A stretch of 53,623 nucleotides of DNA from Patescibacteria group bacterium. GTDB taxonomy: Bacteria > Patescibacteriota > Patescibacteriia > JACQRZ01. A program made the position numbers and the translations under genes. This document shows positions 1-7,709 of this stretch, piece by piece (position 1 is the stretch's first letter; the number at the start of each line of letters is the position of its first letter). The stretch is from NCBI GenBank assembly GCA_038065255.1, contig JBBTRI010000003.1, positions 7,048 through 60,670 of the forward strand, written 5' to 3'. Under the pieces are notes generated by a model. That model saw nothing but the letters and a program-made list of their open reading frames with translations, was not told where the DNA came from and made no database searches.

Positions 1-341
1 GCATCATTTTTTGCGCTTGGTACGCAACTGCGGACAGCATCAAAAAGCATAGAAAGATCTGCTTTGCCGTACTCACCTTCGGGAGTCGGAACGGCAAAAA
101 AAACAACATCCGCATTCTGTATTCCCCGAACAACATCCGTTGTGAAAAACAAGCGATTCTCTGCGCTATTTTTTTTCATCAGCTCTTCGAGCCCTGTTTC
201 AAACAACGGCGATGATCCGCTCTGAAGCTGCGCAATTTTTTCTGTGTCAATATCCACACAAGTAACGGTATGGCCGAAATCAGCCAAGCAGACACCTGTT
301 GTGAGCCCTACATACCCCGTTCCGACGATTGATATATACAT
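1..341 (-). CDS. ugd: UDP-glucose 6-dehydrogenase family, N-terminal part (runs off window)
   Basis: Only the first 113 residues are present; the gene continues beyond base 1. UDP-glucose dehydrogenase oxidises UDP-glucose to UDP-glucuronate with two NAD+, supplying uronic-acid sugars for surface polysaccharide. The N-terminus reads MYISIVGTGYVGLTTGVCLA, the glycine-rich Rossmann motif of this family, followed by VDIDTEKIAQL and a LFETGLEEL segment matching the usual (I)YEPGLEEL, then FFAVPTPEGE, the family's conserved FIAVPTP stretch. The ATG at 341 is preceded by an extended -10 promoter about 14 nt from its expected start site. The family is clear; the exact sugar (glucose versus N-acetylmannosamine type) is inferred from the N-terminus only. 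Confidence 0.88.
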   Translation of the reverse strand, partial: MYISIVGTGYVGLTTGVCLADFGHTVTCVDIDTEKIAQLQSGSSPLFETGLEELMKKNSAENRLFFTTDVVRGIQNADVVFFAVPTPEGEYGKADLSMLFDAVRSCVPSAKND

Positions 342-361
342 AGATTCTTATAAAGTATTTC

Positions 362-390
362 ATTGTATCATTACTGATTTTTTGAGACAA
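362..390 (-). promoter_or_regulatory. Promoter of the nucleotide-sugar dehydrogenase gene
   Basis: On the minus strand, -35 TTGTCT (385-390), 17-bp spacer, extended -10 TGA-TACAAT (362-370). The predicted start is near 355, leaving a leader of about 14 nt before the ATG at 341. Confidence 0.6.
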
Positions 391-408
391 GGGGCGGGGC
401 GCTTCCAT

Positions 409-436
409 TGCGCGATGAGAATATTTATGCTACAAT
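409..436 (+). promoter_or_regulatory. Promoter of the MBL-fold / DUF333 / gyrA cluster
   Basis: -35 TTGCGC (409-414), 16-bp spacer, extended -10 TGC-TACAAT (428-436). It is divergent from the promoter at 362-390 and lies about 42 nt (from predicted start) upstream of the ATG at 485. Confidence 0.55.
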
Positions 437-484
437 CAGTGTGAAATGGGTGCTTGCTCAAAGTTTTAATTTTGCAAAAGATTT

Positions 485-1114
485 ATGATTATCCATTGGT
501 ACGGACATAGTTGTTTTAAGATTCAAAGCTCATTAAACGATAGTATTCTTGCTATTGATCCCTATGATACCTCTCTTGGCTGGCGGTCGCCGAGGATTGC
601 TGCGGATATTGGCATTATCAGCACTCAACGCGGAGAGTACAACAATAGTGAAAGCTTTAAACCAACGCATGATACACAACCGTTTATCATTCAATACCCT
701 GGCGAATACGAGATTGGCGGCGTATTTGTCCATACCCTTCCCATTGACCAAAAGACGCTTGTTAGTGCGTTGCGCATTGATGAATGCTCTCTTGTTCACC
801 TGGGGGCTGTCAATCGGGCACTCACCGAACAAGAACTGGAAGAGCTTGGCAATGTCGATGTACTCATGATTCCTGTCGGTGGGCATATTGTGCTTGATGC
901 CAAAAAAGCCGTTGCGCTTATCAATGAAATAGAGCCCCGAATCGTCATCCCCATGCAGTATAAAACAGCTAATAGTAAATCTGAAATGGATAGTATTGAA
1001 GTATTTCTCAAAGAATATGGCGTGAAGGATGTCGAAGCGATTGACAAGCTGAAACTTGCAAAAAAAGATTTACCGGCAGATAAAACAGAAATCGTTCTTC
1101 TTAATCTCGCATAG
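485..1114 (+). CDS. Metallo-beta-lactamase-fold protein lacking the metal-binding histidines
   Basis: 209 aa resembling the UPF0173-type small MBL-fold hydrolases: it opens with IIHWYGHSCFKI and keeps the strand after it (ILAIDPYD). The usual metal motif (T-H-x-H-G-D-H-N) aligns with STQRGEYN at residues 46-53, so all three histidines and the aspartate are replaced while the flanking glycine and asparagine remain. The late conserved IPxH position reads IPMQYKT. The fold is therefore recognisable but zinc-dependent hydrolysis looks impossible. It starts a run of three same-strand genes ending in gyrA, with 10 bp to the next gene. The role is unknown; a structural or binding function is an inference. 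Confidence 0.75.
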   Translation: MIIHWYGHSCFKIQSSLNDSILAIDPYDTSLGWRSPRIAADIGIISTQRGEYNNSESFKPTHDTQPFIIQYPGEYEIGGVFVHTLPIDQKTLVSALRIDECSLVHLGAVNRALTEQELEELGNVDVLMIPVGGHIVLDAKKAVALINEIEPRIVIPMQYKTANSKSEMDSIEVFLKEYGVKDVEAIDKLKLAKKDLPADKTEIVLLNLA

Positions 1115-1124
1115 CTAAACAGCC

Positions 1125-1985
1125 ATGATTCCCGACAATAATAAGAATATGCTGATGTGGCTGCTTGTGATTCTCTGTATGGCTGGAATTGTATTGATAT
1201 GGCTTCCAAGTTTTTTTGATACAATCTGGGGATTCTCGGAAGCAGTCGGAAAAAAGGGGGACAGCACCGGAGGAGCATTTATGCAAAACTTGAAAGAAAT
1301 ACAAAAAGAATTCGAGACCGCGCTTGATAAGCAACAACAACGCGAGGAAAAACCTCAGGACGCGCAAATTCCGCAGCCACTGCCACTCAGCAACAAGGGC
1401 TTTGAGGATATTTCAAAGCAACTGGAACAATTTACGGCAGATGTCAACGGTTTGCAGCAAAAACCGCTTACATCGAAAGCATACTGTACGCGCAAGGGGG
1501 GCATCTATGCGGAGAGATCAGGGATTAATAATTCTCTCTACGGCGTGTGCTCGTTCACTGATGGAAGCGAGTGCCATGCCCTGTTGTTTAGTAAAGAGAA
1601 GTGCCATATTGGCCAATACACAAAAGCTGAAGACGGCATACCCAGGTGGCCCGATCTCATGATTGATGTCGGTTCGATGGAATATTGCCGTAGGCTCGAT
1701 GGTGTACTCACTACTGTTCCTCGTGAACAGGCGCGTGGCATATGTATCAAAGATATTACTGTCTCAAATGGCGGGATTGCTTCAAGTACGCCGACACAGC
1801 TTGATGTTGACGGTAAACGGTATGCTTTGCGCGCATTGAAACCCCAAGAAACAATGACTCTTTCACAAACCATTATACTTCAAAAAACGTCGGATCTTTC
1901 GCAAATTGTTATTCGCGCCGATGCGAATAATGTCCTTCAAGAGCTCGATAAAAAAAATAATACCTACCAGTATGTCAAAAAATAA
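1125..1985 (+). CDS. Membrane-anchored protein with DUF333-like Cys-rich domain
   Basis: 286 aa. Residues about 8-30 form one hydrophobic segment ([19 protein letters not shown]), so the rest is probably outside the membrane. A charged coiled stretch (residues 45-110) leads to a compact cysteine region at about 117-165: AYCTRKGG, then [13 protein letters not shown], then SKEKC. This matches the YC-x-GG / YGxCxFxDGSxC / C layout of DUF333, a small disulphide-type domain of unknown function found in exported proteins. Two further cysteines lie in the C-terminal part. The 3' end overlaps the start of gyrA by 14 bp, which suggests translational coupling. No function is assigned. Confidence 0.65.
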   Translation: MIPDNNKNMLMWLLVILCMAGIVLIWLPSFFDTIWGFSEAVGKKGDSTGGAFMQNLKEIQKEFETALDKQQQREEKPQDAQIPQPLPLSNKGFEDISKQLEQFTADVNGLQQKPLTSKAYCTRKGGIYAERSGINNSLYGVCSFTDGSECHALLFSKEKCHIGQYTKAEDGIPRWPDLMIDVGSMEYCRRLDGVLTTVPREQARGICIKDITVSNGGIASSTPTQLDVDGKRYALRALKPQETMTLSQTIILQKTSDLSQIVIRADANNVLQELDKKNNTYQYVKK

Positions 1986-4455
1986 ACAACAACAACAGCT
2001 TCTGGATCTGAATCCCATCGGCACCATCGTTAATCGCAATATTGTTGATGAAATGCAAGAGGCGTATCTCGATTACGCCATGTCTGTTATTATTTCACGT
2101 GCATTACCTGATGTGCGTGATGGCCTCAAGCCGGTTCATCGGCGTATTTTGTATGTCATGTGGAAACTTGGGTTGAAGGCTGGAGGGAAGTTTCGCAAAT
2201 CGGCAGCGGTTGTCGGTGAGGTATTGGGTAACTTTCACCCCCATGGCGATACGCCTGTCTATGATGCGATGGTGCGCATGGCGCAGGATTTTGCAATGCG
2301 CTACCAGCTTGTCGCCGGTCAGGGCAATTTTGGCTCAATGGACGGGGATTCAGCAGCAGCAATGCGTTATACTGAGGCAAAACTTGCAAAGATTGCAGAA
2401 GAAATGCTTACGGATATTGAGAAACAGACAGTTCAGTTTGCTCCCAATTACGATGCAACACAAACAGAGCCACTTGTGCTGCCATCCCGCATTCCAAACC
2501 TTCTGTTGAACGGCACGGTTGGCATTGCCGTTGGCATGGCAACAAGCATTCCGCCCCATAATCTTGGGGAATTGTGCGATGCGCTTACCCATCTTATTGA
2601 TTGTAAACAATGTTCCGTTGATGATCTTACTGAATTTGTCAAAGGCCCTGATTTTCCCACCGGCGGCATTATCTATGACATCAAAGCAATTAAGCAAGCA
2701 TACGCCACTGGGCGCGGCGGCGTTGTGATACGCGCAAAAACAGACATTACCGAAACAAAAAATGGCATGAGTCAGATTATTATTAGTGAAGTCCCCTTTC
2801 AGGTAAATAAAGCAAGCGTTTTGGAAAAAATAGCTGATCTTGTGCGCGAGAAAAAAATAGAGGGCATCAGAGATCTGCGCGACGAATCGAGCAAGGGCGA
2901 AGTTCGCGTAGTCATAGAACTAAAAAAAGATACCTACCCTAAGAAAATTCTCAACCAATTATTTAAGTACACCCAACTGCAAGATACGTTCCATTTTAAT
3001 GTTTTAGCGCTTGTCGATGGTATTCAGCCGCGCACGTTGAACCTCAAGGCGGTTCTTGATGAGTTTCTTAAGCATCGCCGCGATGTCGTTGTAAAACGCA
3101 CGCAGTTCGATCTTGATCGGGCACAAGAACGCGCACATATTTTGGAGGGATTGCATATTGCGCTTGAACAGATTGACAAGATTATCAAAACAATCAAGCA
3201 ATCGCGCGATAAAGATGCCGCCAAGGTAAATCTCATGAAGCAATTCAGGCTCAGTGAGCGTCAGACGATTGCAATTCTCGAAATGCGACTCTCACAGCTT
3301 GCCAACTTAGAGCGCATGAAAATAGAGCAAGAGCTCAAAGAAAAGAAAGCGTTGATTAAAGAACTTGAATCGATTCTCGCCTCACCAAAAAAAGTGATGT
3401 CAGTGATAAAAGATGAGATCAAAGAAATACGGGATTCTTACGCAGACGAACGCAAAACGCGTATTGTAAAATCCGGCGTGGATATGATTAGCACCGAAGA
3501 CCTTATTCCCAATGAACAGGCGCTCATCGTCCTTACCCAAGATGGATATATTAAACGTCTCCCTCCTGATACATTCAAGCTGCAAGCTCGTGGCGGCAAA
3601 GGTGTCGTAGGGCTTACCACAAAAGAAGAAGATATTGTAGAAAATTTATTCCGCTGCATGACACATAACGATCTTTTGTTTTTTACCACTCGGGGCCGCG
3701 TGTTCCAGCTCAAAGCCTATGATGTGCCCGTTACATCACGCACATCCAAGGGGCAGGCGCTCGTTAACTTTCTCCAGCTTGGAACAGGAGAAAAAGTATC
3801 AGCCGTTATCTCGCTTGCAGATATCAAAAAATACAAATACCTTGTGATGGCGACCAAGCATGGATTGATCAAAAAAACAGACATTACAGATTTTACTCAA
3901 GTACGCCGATCGGGTCTTATTGCCTTAAAATTGAAAGAAGAAGATTTCTTGGAATGGGTTAAGCCCACAACAGGAACTGATGAGATTATTCTTGTATCCG
4001 CCGCCGGTCAGTCGATTCATTTCAAAGAATCAACCGTCCGTCCGATGGGGCGCACGGCGGCTGGCGTACGCGGCATGAAGCTTAAACGCAATGATGTTGT
4101 TGTTGGTATGGATGTTGTGGCAGCTGGAGAAAAAGGGGCGCATGTAATGGTGGTGATGGAAAATGGTTTTGGCAAGCAATCGCCATTGAAAGAGTATAAA
4201 ATACAAAATCGCGGAGGGTCCGGTATTAAAACCGCCCACATTACCGGTAAGACCGGTGCTATTGTGATGGCATCGGTTATCCCTGCTGTGTTGCCAGAAA
4301 ATACCGCCGGCGACCTATTGAGCATTTCTTCCAATGGGCAAGTGATCCGCTTTAAGCTCAACACTGTTCCAAAATTAGGACGCGATACGCAAGGGGTGCG
4401 CCTTATGCGCTTCAAAGAAAGCGGAGATAAAATTGCGTCCGTAACAATCATGTAA
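1972..4455 (+). CDS. gyrA: DNA gyrase subunit A
   Basis: 827 aa from the ATG at 1972. An upstream in-frame start exists at 1906 but lies inside the previous gene, and the family N-terminus ([20 protein letters not shown]) begins only after 1972. GyrA forms the breakage-reunion half of gyrase with GyrB and introduces negative supercoils. The catalytic tyrosine is in [10 protein letters not shown] at about residue 133. The quinolone region reads [15 protein letters not shown], with Thr at the E. coli Ser83 position. A QARGGKG stretch near residue 537 fits the GyrA box needed for DNA wrapping, which favours gyrase A over ParC. The six-blade C-terminal domain is full length. No gyrB is in the window. 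Confidence 0.97.
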   Translation: MSKNKQQQQLLDLNPIGTIVNRNIVDEMQEAYLDYAMSVIISRALPDVRDGLKPVHRRILYVMWKLGLKAGGKFRKSAAVVGEVLGNFHPHGDTPVYDAMVRMAQDFAMRYQLVAGQGNFGSMDGDSAAAMRYTEAKLAKIAEEMLTDIEKQTVQFAPNYDATQTEPLVLPSRIPNLLLNGTVGIAVGMATSIPPHNLGELCDALTHLIDCKQCSVDDLTEFVKGPDFPTGGIIYDIKAIKQAYATGRGGVVIRAKTDITETKNGMSQIIISEVPFQVNKASVLEKIADLVREKKIEGIRDLRDESSKGEVRVVIELKKDTYPKKILNQLFKYTQLQDTFHFNVLALVDGIQPRTLNLKAVLDEFLKHRRDVVVKRTQFDLDRAQERAHILEGLHIALEQIDKIIKTIKQSRDKDAAKVNLMKQFRLSERQTIAILEMRLSQLANLERMKIEQELKEKKALIKELESILASPKKVMSVIKDEIKEIRDSYADERKTRIVKSGVDMISTEDLIPNEQALIVLTQDGYIKRLPPDTFKLQARGGKGVVGLTTKEEDIVENLFRCMTHNDLLFFTTRGRVFQLKAYDVPVTSRTSKGQALVNFLQLGTGEKVSAVISLADIKKYKYLVMATKHGLIKKTDITDFTQVRRSGLIALKLKEEDFLEWVKPTTGTDEIILVSAAGQSIHFKESTVRPMGRTAAGVRGMKLKRNDVVVGMDVVAAGEKGAHVMVVMENGFGKQSPLKEYKIQNRGGSGIKTAHITGKTGAIVMASVIPAVLPENTAGDLLSISSNGQVIRFKLNTVPKLGRDTQGVRLMRFKESGDKIASVTIM

Positions 4456-4460
4456 AAGAA

Positions 4461-4479
4461 AAACCCTCTAGTGGGGTTT
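4461..4479 (-). terminator. Hairpin between gyrA and the convergent small gene
   Basis: AAACCC (4461-4466), 7-nt loop, GGGTTT (4474-4479). Read on the minus strand it is followed by TTCTTTTAC, a weak U-tract; on the plus strand no U-tract follows. The stem contains the minus-strand stop codon at 4468-4470. Confidence 0.5.
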
Positions 4480-4761
4480 GCAGTGCAGGCTGCTCATGAA
4501 GTTAAAAAGATCTTTGAGAAAGCGGTCTACTCTTGCGCTCTGTTCATAGCGTTTGGTAAGGGAGGAATCTACCCTGCCTTTCTTTTGATTTTCTTGCAGT
4601 CGATCTAATTCTTCTTTTTCGTTATGATTCCGCGCTGTGAGTATCCTATGAATGGCATTGTATTCGCCATTTTGGAAGAGCGTATGATAGAGGTCTTCAT
4701 TCGGATAGAGCGTGCGTAAGTCTTGGTTGAGCAATTCCTGATCTGATAATCTTTTGGTCAT
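4468..4761 (-). CDS. Small charged hypothetical protein
   Basis: 97 aa from the ATG at 4761 (a GTG two codons upstream is less likely). I do not recognise the family. The sequence is soluble, helical and highly charged, with DQELLNQDLRTLYPNEDLY near the start and a central EKEELDRLQENQKKGR stretch that looks like a short coiled coil. A good promoter (TTGACG-N17-TACACT) lies about 17 nt from predicted transcript start to the ATG, and a hairpin closes the gene, so it is probably a real monocistronic gene. It diverges from the 107-aa gene at 4864. Confidence 0.55.
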   Translation of the reverse strand: MTKRLSDQELLNQDLRTLYPNEDLYHTLFQNGEYNAIHRILTARNHNEKEELDRLQENQKKGRVDSSLTKRYEQSARVDRFLKDLFNFMSSLHCKPH

Positions 4762-4784
4762 GAGCACTTAAGGTACATGGCGTT

Positions 4785-4813
4785 AGTGTATGTGCGAAAT
4801 TGTGTCCCGTCAA
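4785..4813 (-). promoter_or_regulatory. Promoter for the 97-aa gene
   Basis: Minus strand: -35 TTGACG (4808-4813), 17-bp spacer, -10 TACACT (4785-4790). Its -35 is separated by 3 bp from the -35 of the divergent promoter at 4817. Confidence 0.65.
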
Positions 4814-4816
4814 GAC

Positions 4817-4844
4817 TTGACAGGAGTCGCGGGTGTGGTAGAGT
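4817..4844 (+). promoter_or_regulatory. Promoter for the 107-aa gene
   Basis: -35 TTGACA (4817-4822), 16-bp spacer, -10 TAGAGT (4839-4844). The predicted start near 4851 leaves about 13 nt before the ATG at 4864 and decides that start over the upstream in-frame ATG at 4777. Confidence 0.6.
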
Positions 4845-4863
4845 TGGCGCGTGTACATTCACC

Positions 4864-5187
4864 ATGAGTAGTGATACTGGAACTAAGACATATCGCATTG
4901 TGCATTTTTTTACCATCACAGAGATTAAAAATGCCCTTTTCCCCTTCCCAACAGCAGGCGGAAAAATCATTCGCGAACCCCTCACGCTCTCATACTCCGA
5001 TAACGGCAGTATTAAGGGCATTGAATTTTCTTGTAACGGATGCCGCTGGGAACACGATCCGCATGGTGGTGATAGAGCCGAAGAAATGCTCATTCTGGTT
5101 GGAAAAGATGATGACAAACAATCATGTGAGATACAAATAAGTTTTCGGGAAAGCTCTGCCCGACTCGCCTATTACAGCCCTGCTTAG
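4864..5187 (+). CDS. Hypothetical protein with CNGC motif
   Basis: 107 aa from the ATG at 4864, chosen because the predicted transcript begins after the more upstream in-frame ATG (4777). I do not recognise the family. It is a small, probably cytoplasmic alpha/beta protein: FTITEIKNALFPFPTAGGK near the start, a central FSCNGCRWEHDP segment with two closely spaced cysteines and two histidines that could hold a metal, and a short C-terminal strand-rich part. Its stop codon sits inside a strong terminator hairpin, so it is monocistronic. Function is unknown. Confidence 0.55.
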   Translation: MSSDTGTKTYRIVHFFTITEIKNALFPFPTAGGKIIREPLTLSYSDNGSIKGIEFSCNGCRWEHDPHGGDRAEEMLILVGKDDDKQSCEIQISFRESSARLAYYSPA

Positions 5188-5201
5188 TGGGCTCTTTTTT
5201 T
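5176..5201 (+). terminator. Rho-independent terminator overlapping the stop codon
   Basis: AGCCC (5176-5180), 8-nt loop, GGGCT (5189-5193), then C and seven T (5195-5201). The TAG stop of the 107-aa gene (5185-5187) lies in the loop. Confidence 0.8.
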
Positions 5202-5220
5202 CTCTCCAATACCCCAGCAC

Positions 5221-5248
5221 TTGCAAAGTATAAGAAAAGTGCTATAAT
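5221..5248 (+). promoter_or_regulatory. Promoter of rpmF
   Basis: -35 TTGCAA (5221-5226), 16-bp spacer, extended -10 TGC-TATAAT (5240-5248) continuing TAT. One of four sites in the window with the identical 12-mer TGCTATAATTAT. Confidence 0.75.
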
Positions 5249-5308
5249 TATAAGGAGTATGAAAAATGCTCTAGTTGGTTTTTACTATTACTAAACGTTT
5301 ATAACAGT

Positions 5309-5569
5309 ATGGGATTACCCGGTAAACGCTTGTCACGATCGTCAAAACGCCGCCGAGCGGCACACTTTGCTCTAAAACCAAAGACATTGAAAGAATGTCC
5401 GCAATGCAAAAAACCTATTTTACCACATCGCGTATGCCCCTATTGCGGTTCCTATAAGGGTCGCGACATTATTCCAATGAAGACAAAGGGCGTCAAAACG
5501 AAAAGCGAAAATACCTCAGCTACAAAAGAAAAGAAATCTGCCGCAAAAGAAAGTCCAAAGGCTTCATAA
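5309..5569 (+). CDS. rpmF: 50S ribosomal protein L32
   Basis: 86 aa. L32 is a small zinc-ribbon protein of the large ribosomal subunit. The N-terminus carries the family's Arg/Ser-rich lead (GKRLSRSSKRRRAAH) and the ribbon is CPQCKKPILPHRVCPYCG, a C-x2-C...C-x2-C zinc site, followed by YKGRDI. The C-terminal 30 residues are a lysine-rich tail (KSENTSATKEKKSAAK), which makes the protein longer than the usual ~60 aa. The gene has its own promoter about 54 nt (from predicted start) upstream and is followed 31 bp later by nusB. Confidence 0.93.
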   Translation: MGLPGKRLSRSSKRRRAAHFALKPKTLKECPQCKKPILPHRVCPYCGSYKGRDIIPMKTKGVKTKSENTSATKEKKSAAKESPKAS

Positions 5570-5600
5570 CAGTTCACCCTAAGACTATTTGTTCCTTCTT

Positions 5601-6161
5601 ATGTCTAATCGGTACACATCTCGAACACTGGCGGTCCAATCCCTCTATGAATGGGATTTTCGAGGAAAGGACCCGGTAATGCTCCCTGAAGTCCTGGAGT
5701 ATAATTTTTCCGAATTTGCACCCGATTTTGACGACGAAGGTTTTGCAAAAAAAATTGTAAATGGTGTTGTTGATCACATTGATGCTATCGACGAGCTGAT
5801 TATCCACTATGCTCCGGAGTGGCCCATCGATCAAATCACGACCATTGATAGAAATATTTTACGCATGGGCATTTATGAAATGGTATACGACCAAGATATT
5901 CCTGCGCGTGTTGCTATCAATGAATCCATCGAACTCGCAAAAGCTTATGGAGGTGCGTCATCATCAAAGTTTGTAAATGGCGTTCTTGGTTCGATTTACA
6001 AACATGTTGCCGATGATATTGCTGCAAAAGAAGAACGCCTCGCAGCCGTGTACGAAGAAAAGAAAAAACAAAAAGAAGCAGCAAAAGAAGCTGCACAAGA
6101 CGAAAAAAAGGATGAAACAGAAACAGAACAAGAGGGAGATGAAGTTGATGGGGAAGAATAG
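5601..6161 (+). CDS. nusB: Transcription antitermination factor NusB
   Basis: 186 aa. NusB with NusE (S10) binds boxA RNA and supports antitermination, chiefly on rRNA operons. The start at 5601 ([20 protein letters not shown]) gives the standard NusB opening; an in-frame start at 5589 adds four residues. Later family signatures are [20 protein letters not shown] and the [18 protein letters not shown] / [12 protein letters not shown] end of the helical domain. After the domain (about residue 145) comes a 40-residue lysine/glutamate tail that is not part of the usual fold. One base separates its stop from the ATG of rnc, so the two are probably translationally coupled. Confidence 0.95.
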   Translation: MSNRYTSRTLAVQSLYEWDFRGKDPVMLPEVLEYNFSEFAPDFDDEGFAKKIVNGVVDHIDAIDELIIHYAPEWPIDQITTIDRNILRMGIYEMVYDQDIPARVAINESIELAKAYGGASSSKFVNGVLGSIYKHVADDIAAKEERLAAVYEEKKKQKEAAKEAAQDEKKDETETEQEGDEVDGEE

Positions 6162-6162
6162 T

Positions 6163-6870
6163 ATGCAAGATAATGATTTTGTCCAGTTACAAAAACGCAT
6201 CGGCGTAAAGTTCAAAAACCAAGACTTATTACGACAAGCTCTTGTACACCGATCGTATTTGAATGAGAATCCTTCATTTCATCTTGGACACAATGAGCGG
6301 CTGGAGTATCTTGGCGATGCAGTGCTCGAATTGGTCGTTACTGATTTTTTGTTTGTAAACTTTCCCCATGCAACCGAAGGCGATATGACGAGCTGGCGCG
6401 CAAGCCTTGTGAATAGCAAAATGCTTGCAAAGATTTCACGCGAGCTGAACGTGGAACCCCTGCTCTACTTGAGCAAAGGAGAATCAAAAGATACGTCAAG
6501 TAAAGCGAGGAGCTATATCCTTACCAATGCACTTGAGGCGCTTATTGGTGCCATGTATCTTGATCGTGGCTACAAAACAGCAGAAAAATTTATTAAAAAA
6601 TTCGTACTTGTTCAGCTGCCGAATATTTTGGCGCAGCGGCTCGATGTGGATCCTAAGAGTAAATTCCAAGAACTTGCACAAGAAAGAATGCGCGTGACGC
6701 CACGCTATGATGTGCTCGAAGAAAAAGGTCCTGACCATGCAAAATGGTTTCGAGTCGGTGTGTTTTTGGGCGACGAGCTTGTAGCAAGCGGGCAGGGGTC
6801 GAGTAAGCAAGAAGCGCAAATGGATGCAGCGCGCGCCGGCCTTGAAGCAAAAAATTGGCAAGATGAATAA
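6163..6870 (+). CDS. rnc: Ribonuclease III
   Basis: 235 aa from the ATG at 6163; an in-frame ATG at 6148 lies inside nusB and would add five residues. RNase III cleaves double-stranded RNA in rRNA and mRNA processing. The signature NERLEYLGDAVLELVV is at about residues 40-55, and the second acidic motif reads ILTNALEALIGAMYLD, where the metal-binding Asp (E. coli Asp114) appears as Asn while the key Glu is kept. A double-stranded RNA-binding domain follows (KSKFQELAQERMRVTPRYDV ... GSSKQEAQMDAARAGLEA). It is the last gene of an rpmF-nusB-rnc run and converges on the PH-domain gene. Confidence 0.95.
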   Translation: MQDNDFVQLQKRIGVKFKNQDLLRQALVHRSYLNENPSFHLGHNERLEYLGDAVLELVVTDFLFVNFPHATEGDMTSWRASLVNSKMLAKISRELNVEPLLYLSKGESKDTSSKARSYILTNALEALIGAMYLDRGYKTAEKFIKKFVLVQLPNILAQRLDVDPKSKFQELAQERMRVTPRYDVLEEKGPDHAKWFRVGVFLGDELVASGQGSSKQEAQMDAARAGLEAKNWQDE

Positions 6871-6888
6871 ATCCGTAGCGTAGCGTAC

Positions 6889-7455
6889 CTACAGCCCTTG
6901 CCGAGTATTTGCGCTTGCTTCTGTTCCAAGATGTTCAATAAGTTCTTGTTTGCGGCTGTTTACGCTCCGCAAAATGACATCAACAATTGTCTGTGGTGCA
7001 GGTACATTTTCAAATACAAAATGTTCTTGTGCGCCGGCTGTTTGGACTATGACATTGCCATAGTTAAAAATCGTACCGAATAATCCTTTGATTTCCGATG
7101 TAACATCCTGTATGCGATCGAGTTCTTCTTTGGATACTGTTCGCATAAACATGGATTGTTGTTCGACGTTAATGATGTGATGGTCGGTAATGATCCACAA
7201 ATCAAGGAAATAATCAAACAGCGTATAGAAAATAAAGAGTGTGATATAGAGGTAGTAGAGGCTGCCGATGAGTGCTGTAATAAGCTGTGTGTATTCCGTT
7301 TCCGGCAGCTGAATACTGATGCCGAACAATCCCATAAGAAATATGGCGACGGGGGGAGCAATCAGGAGAATGATATGTGGCAGCACTGCAAAAAAAAGCA
7401 CAATGGGATGTGACCGCACTTTTAGAATTGTTTTTTCAAATAGGAGGGGGAGCAT
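6889..7455 (-). CDS. Membrane protein with bacterial PH-like domain
   Basis: 188 aa. Two hydrophobic segments at about residues 18-42 (PIVLFFAVLPHIILLIAPPV) and 55-85 (ALIGSLYYLYITLFIFYTLF) form a hairpin that is followed by the bPH2/DUF304-type sequence: LWIITDHHIINVEQQSMF, then SKEELDRIQDVTSEIKGL and a FNYGNVIVQTAG strand. This two-TM plus PH layout matches the YdbS/YdbT-like family, whose role in membranes is poorly known. It is the last of four minus-strand genes (valS-tyrS-80 aa-this) with 6 bp to the gene before it. Confidence 0.75.
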   Translation of the reverse strand: MLPLLFEKTILKVRSHPIVLFFAVLPHIILLIAPPVAIFLMGLFGISIQLPETEYTQLITALIGSLYYLYITLFIFYTLFDYFLDLWIITDHHIINVEQQSMFMRTVSKEELDRIQDVTSEIKGLFGTIFNYGNVIVQTAGAQEHFVFENVPAPQTIVDVILRSVNSRKQELIEHLGTEASANTRQGL

Positions 7456-7461
7456 AGAGGG

Positions 7462-7704
7462 TTAAAAAGATTGGGGAGTAGAAAAGACAGGAAAGGAAAA
7501 CTCATTGAAATCAATAAGTGGAGCTACCGCGCCCCATGTCCACCCAAGGATGCTTGTAGCTGCTAAGAAATAAATGATAATCATAAGCCACCCCGTTAGT
7601 GAAATAGGAATATATTTCAGTATATGGAAAATGATGATGAGGCTGAACAGAGCCCATACCGCGAGCAGTAGGGCGTAGGTGCTTACTATAATGATCAGAA
7701 GCAT
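7462..7704 (-). CDS. Small membrane protein
   Basis: 80 aa, unrecognised. It is nearly all hydrophobic, with two predicted transmembrane helices at about residues 3-28 (IIIVSTYALLLAVWALFSLI) and 37-62 (LTGWLMIIIYFLAATSIL) and a short polar C-terminus (DFNEFSFPVFSTPQSF). It begins 5 bp after tyrS and ends 6 bp before the PH-domain gene, so it is very probably cotranscribed with both; the pairing with another small membrane protein suggests they may act together. Confidence 0.65.
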   Translation of the reverse strand: MLLIIIVSTYALLLAVWALFSLIIIFHILKYIPISLTGWLMIIIYFLAATSILGWTWGAVAPLIDFNEFSFPVFSTPQSF

Positions 7705-7709
7705 AATGG

